Origin: JBKEDF01 sp047975325
GTDB taxonomy: Bacteria; Pseudomonadota; Alphaproteobacteria; Rhodobacterales; Rhodobacteraceae
Reading direction: 5' to 3'
Length of the DNA stretch: 64,000 bases
NCBI GenBank assembly: GCA_047975325.1
Contig: JBKEDF010000089.1
Span: 1-64,000 of the forward strand
Part shown: positions 61,236 through 64,000 of the stretch, one piece after another
Position numbering within the stretch: position 1 is the first letter of the stretch
Layout of the letters: each line of letters begins with the position of its first letter
The notes under the pieces: generated by a model
What the model saw: the letters and a program-made list of their open reading frames with translations, nothing else
Told to the model about the DNA's origin: nothing
Databases searched by the model: none
Made by a program: the position numbers and the translations under genes

Positions 61236-63185
61236 ATGACACTGCCCCGCACGCCCTTTCTGATTCCCTTCTGCATCCTGCTTTGGCTGGCATGGTTGCC
61301 AATGCCGGCAGCCACCCAGACCGATCCGGCAACAATGCGCGCGGCCCTTGCCGCAACCGCACAAAAGGATTGGGACAAAGCCCGGTCCCTGATCCCCGAA
61401 GGGGTTGGGCGCGATATCATCGATTGGCAATATCTGCGCGCAGGCGAGGGTCTTCTTGGTGACTATGAGACCTTCCTGAAACATCATTCCGACTGGCCCG
61501 GCCTGCCCTATTTGCAACGCAGGGGCGAGGTGGCGGTCGCCAGATCAACCACCCCCACCCGTGTCATCGCCTATTTCGACCAGACAAAACCTGCCACCGG
61601 ACAAGGCGCCATCGCATTGATCGGCGCGCTGATGGCACAGGGACGAAATGACGAGGCTGGCGCAGAGGCACGCCGCGCCTGGGTCGGGCTGGAACTCAGC
61701 GCTGCGGAAGAAAACCGCCTGCTGGAGTTGCAAGGCCCCGCCCTTGCCGTCGCCCATGAGGCCCGGACAGATGCGTTGCTATGGGACGGAAGACGGGCAG
61801 AGGCCCAGCGGATGCTGCCACGGCTTTCCCTCGACTGGCAGGCCCTGACACGGGCCAGACTTGCCCTGCGGGCCGAATCCCCCGGTGTCGACGATCTGAT
61901 CGCAGCGGTTCCCGAAACCCTCCGCGATCATCCGGGCCTTGCCTATGAACGCTTTGTCTGGCGCATGCGAAAAGGGCTGACGGACAGTGCGCTTGTCCTG
62001 CTTCTGCAACATTCGCAATCAGCCACCACATTGGGCCATCCGGCAGAATGGGCACGCAGGCGCGCGCAGCTTGTACGCGACCTTCTGGCACAGGGACGGG
62101 GCGAAGAAGCCTATCGGGCCGCTGCCGGGCATCGGTTGATATCGGGCGGAGCCTTTGCCGATCTGGAATTTCTGGCAGGCTGGATCGCGTTGCGCCGCCT
62201 GAAGGACCCTGAAACCGCGCTTGGCCATTTCCGGCGTCTCGCTCAGGGGGTTTCAACCCCGATCAGCCTTTCCCGCGCACTTTATTGGCAAGGCCGCACC
62301 GCCGAGGCGGCAGGGGATAAAACCGCTGCACGCGCCGCCTATGGTGAGGCCGCCCGCCACCAGACGGCCTATTATGGTCTTCTGGCGGCGGAAAAGCTGG
62401 GATTGAACCTCGACCCCGGACTTCTGTCGGAGACCCGTCCACCCGATTGGCAGAGCGCCGAATTCGCAAGCTCCCCGGTGCTGGAGGCTGCACGGCTATT
62501 GCTGAGGACGGGCGAACGGGGTCTGGCGAAACGCTTCATCCTGCATATGGCCGACGATCTGAACGCAACCGAGATTGACCAGCTTGCGGATCTGACCCTG
62601 ACCATGGGTGAGCCGCATTTTGCGGTATTGATCGGCAAGAAAGCCGCCGCACGCGGCATTATCCTGCCGCGCGCCTATTTCCCGGTGCCGGATCTGATCC
62701 CCGATGACCTGCCCGTCACCCGCGCCTTCGCGCTTTCCATCGCGCGGCGCGAAAGCGAATTTGACCCGGCCGTGATCAGCCCCGCGGGCGCCCGGGGTCT
62801 GATGCAGGTCATGCCCGGCACCGCACGGATGATGGCGACGGAAACCGGGCAATCCTATTCCCGGGCACGACTGACGGAAGATCCGGCCTATAATGTCTCG
62901 CTCGGCGCGGCCTATCTGGCAGGGCTGGTCACGGAATTCGGGCCTTCGGTGGCCCTTGTCGCCTCGGGTTACAATGCCGGTCCGGGCCGCCCACGTCGCT
63001 GGGTGCAGGAATTCGGCGATCCGCGCAACGCGGCGGTGGATGTGGTGGATTGGGTGGAAACCATCCCCTTTTCCGAAACCCGTACCTACGTGATGCGAGT
63101 GGTGGAATCGCTGATCATCTACCGCGCCAAGCTGCGCGGCCAAAGCGGCCCGGTTCAGGTCATTTCGGAACTGACAGGACGCTGA
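61236..63185 (+). CDS. Soluble lytic murein transglycosylase, Slt70-like
   Basis: A 649-residue periplasmic enzyme. The signal peptide is PFLIPFCILLWLAWLPMPAA. A long alpha-helical superhelical domain with repeated helix pairs spans about residues 30-460. The C-terminal SLT domain spans about 485-620, with the catalytic glutamate in FALSIARRESEFDPAVISPA and the motif GARGLMQVMPGTARMMA, then YNAGPGRPRRWVQEFG. It cleaves peptidoglycan between MurNAc and GlcNAc. The ATG at 61236 is chosen; an upstream in-frame ATG is possible. It is divergent from dapA, and def follows 48 bases downstream on the same strand. Confidence 0.93.
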   Translation: MTLPRTPFLIPFCILLWLAWLPMPAATQTDPATMRAALAATAQKDWDKARSLIPEGVGRDIIDWQYLRAGEGLLGDYETFLKHHSDWPGLPYLQRRGEVAVARSTTPTRVIAYFDQTKPATGQGAIALIGALMAQGRNDEAGAEARRAWVGLELSAAEENRLLELQGPALAVAHEARTDALLWDGRRAEAQRMLPRLSLDWQALTRARLALRAESPGVDDLIAAVPETLRDHPGLAYERFVWRMRKGLTDSALVLLLQHSQSATTLGHPAEWARRRAQLVRDLLAQGRGEEAYRAAAGHRLISGGAFADLEFLAGWIALRRLKDPETALGHFRRLAQGVSTPISLSRALYWQGRTAEAAGDKTAARAAYGEAARHQTAYYGLLAAEKLGLNLDPGLLSETRPPDWQSAEFASSPVLEAARLLLRTGERGLAKRFILHMADDLNATEIDQLADLTLTMGEPHFAVLIGKKAAARGIILPRAYFPVPDLIPDDLPVTRAFALSIARRESEFDPAVISPAGARGLMQVMPGTARMMATETGQSYSRARLTEDPAYNVSLGAAYLAGLVTEFGPSVALVASGYNAGPGRPRRWVQEFGDPRNAAVDVVDWVETIPFSETRTYVMRVVESLIIYRAKLRGQSGPVQVISELTGR

Positions 63186-63233
63186 GGCATCCGGGCCATT
63201 GCACCGCGTTTCCGCTTCGCATACATCACCGGA

Positions 63234-63755
63234 ATGAAACGCCCCATCCTGATCCATCCCGACCCACGGCTGAAAAAGCCCTGCGACCCGGTCGGGGACA
63301 TATCAAGCGATATCGGCAAACTGGCCGAGGATATGCTCGAAACCATGTATGACGCCCCGGGCATCGGGCTTGCGGCGCCGCAGGTTGGCATCCTGAAACG
63401 GCTGCTGGTCATGGATTGCGAAAAAGACCCCGGACAACCACCACGCCCGATAGTGCTGATCAACCCCAAGGTCACCTGGGCGTCAGAAGATCTTAACAGC
63501 TATGAAGAGGGATGCCTGTCCATCCCCGATCAATATGCCGAGGTCACAAGACCCAAGACCGTGCGCGTGGCCTGGACCGGTCTGGATGGCAAGGCGGAGG
63601 AGGAAGAGTTCACCGACCTCTGGGCGACCTGCGTACAGCATGAGATCGACCATCTGGATGGCAAGCTTTTCATCGATTACCTGAAACCGCTAAAGCGGCA
63701 GATGATCACCCGAAAGATGCAGAAGCTGAAGCGCGAAAAGGCAAGGCAGGCCTGA
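63234..63755 (+). CDS. def: Peptide deformylase
   Basis: A 173-residue metalloenzyme removing the formyl group from nascent proteins. All three motifs are intact: GIGLAAPQVG (motif 1), EEGCLSIPDQYA (motif 2, with the metal cysteine) and QHEIDHLDGKLF (motif 3). It starts MKRPILIHPDPRLKKPCDPV. A second deformylase gene begins 75 bases downstream. Confidence 0.96.
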   Translation: MKRPILIHPDPRLKKPCDPVGDISSDIGKLAEDMLETMYDAPGIGLAAPQVGILKRLLVMDCEKDPGQPPRPIVLINPKVTWASEDLNSYEEGCLSIPDQYAEVTRPKTVRVAWTGLDGKAEEEEFTDLWATCVQHEIDHLDGKLFIDYLKPLKRQMITRKMQKLKREKARQA

Positions 63756-63830
63756 TAACCGCCCCGCTGGTTCCGCATCGATTAAAAGGGGGCACATCAC
63801 CCCCTGAAATTTCGCCCCGAAGGAAGATAC

Positions 63831-64000
63831 ATGACCCGGCGTTCCTGCATCCCCTGGCCTGATCCGAGACTGAAGGCAGTGGCAAAGCCGGTAGACGGAA
63901 TTGATGATGATATTCGCAGGATCTGGGCGGATATGGTCGATACGATGGAAGCAATGCCGGGCTATGGGCTGGCCGCACCGCAAATCGGGATCGCGCGGCG
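63831..64000 (+). CDS. def: Peptide deformylase, second copy (3' end outside window)
   Basis: The reading frame begins MTRRSCIPWPDPRLKAVAKP with an AAGGAAG ribosome binding site, and contains PGYGLAAPQIGIAR (motif 1) before the window ends. About 56 residues are visible; motifs 2 and 3 cannot be checked. It follows the first def in tandem, a known arrangement in Rhodobacterales. Whether both copies are active is unknown from this sequence. Confidence 0.88.
   Translation, partial: MTRRSCIPWPDPRLKAVAKPVDGIDDDIRRIWADMVDTMEAMPGYGLAAPQIGIAR

Noticed and set aside
63785..63806. GGGGG-CACATCA-CCCCC hairpin between the two def genes
   Set aside because: Only five base pairs and no T-run; too weak to call a terminator.

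Overview
The window is an ordinary-looking stretch of chromosome from a GC-rich alphaproteobacterium, most likely Rhodobacteraceae (Paracoccus/Rhodobacter-like). This rests on the propionyl-CoA carboxylase cluster with a PccR/ScfR-type regulator, the pdxJ-acpS-lepB-rnc-era run, cysS-cimA, an SMC protein with the alphaproteobacterial N-terminus, and several lineage-restricted DUF proteins. Genes are dense and often overlap by 4 bases, mostly as ATGA or GTGA. I see no rRNA, tRNA, CRISPR array, insertion sequence, phage gene or attachment site. Both ends cut genes: methylmalonyl-CoA mutase on the left and a second peptide deformylase on the right.

1-10.4 kb is a propionyl-CoA/methylmalonyl-CoA module. 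pccB, four small genes of weak or unknown function and pccA lie on the minus strand, with the mutase gene beyond them. pccB is divergent from an MFS transporter, which is followed by the regulator pccR. TTTGCAAA-type palindromes lie in the pccB/MFS intergenic region and directly over the pccR start, which suggests a self-regulated local regulon that may include the transporter.

10.4-28.3 kb holds a divergent-polysaccharide-deacetylase protein with a long acidic linker, a lone iron-type ABC permease, the kbl-tdh threonine degradation operon (with a perfect 16-bp palindrome in front), fabD, an MFS transporter, and a minus-strand run cysS, cimA, a squalene/phytoene-synthase-like gene and a lytic transglycosylase. 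After these come a TPM-domain protein, ispH with a DUF3429 gene, and an acetyltransferase.

28.5-46.4 kb holds smc, cobD, a second MltB-type transglycosylase, map, a tightly coupled cinA-GNAT-OmpA trio, a LysR regulator, a periplasmic EF-hand protein, a fadH-like dienoyl-CoA reductase, a DUF6478 pair, a lipoprotein gene, ilvD and a DUF1624 membrane protein.

46.4-64 kb is mostly housekeeping. It contains recO, a Pr6Pr membrane protein, DUF1491, the operon pdxJ-acpS-lepB-rnc-era (with a strikingly AT-rich spacer after pdxJ), DUF2062, the stringent-response enzyme Rsh, rpoZ, folK, a NYN-domain protein, a YqaA-type membrane protein, a DMT exporter, a divergent mnmD/mnmC2-like pair, dapA, an Slt70-like transglycosylase and tandem peptide deformylases.

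The genes fall into themes. One is C3 metabolism: propionyl-CoA to succinyl-CoA, with cobD serving the cobalamin cofactor. A second is isoleucine, threonine and lysine metabolism (cimA, ilvD, kbl-tdh, dapA). A third is cell-wall turnover by three transglycosylases. The last is translation and protein maturation. No clearly novel large system is visible. The best leads are the PccR operators and the accessory genes of the pcc cluster, a threonine dehydrogenase without structural-zinc cysteines, the kbl operator palindrome, and the AT-rich spacer.
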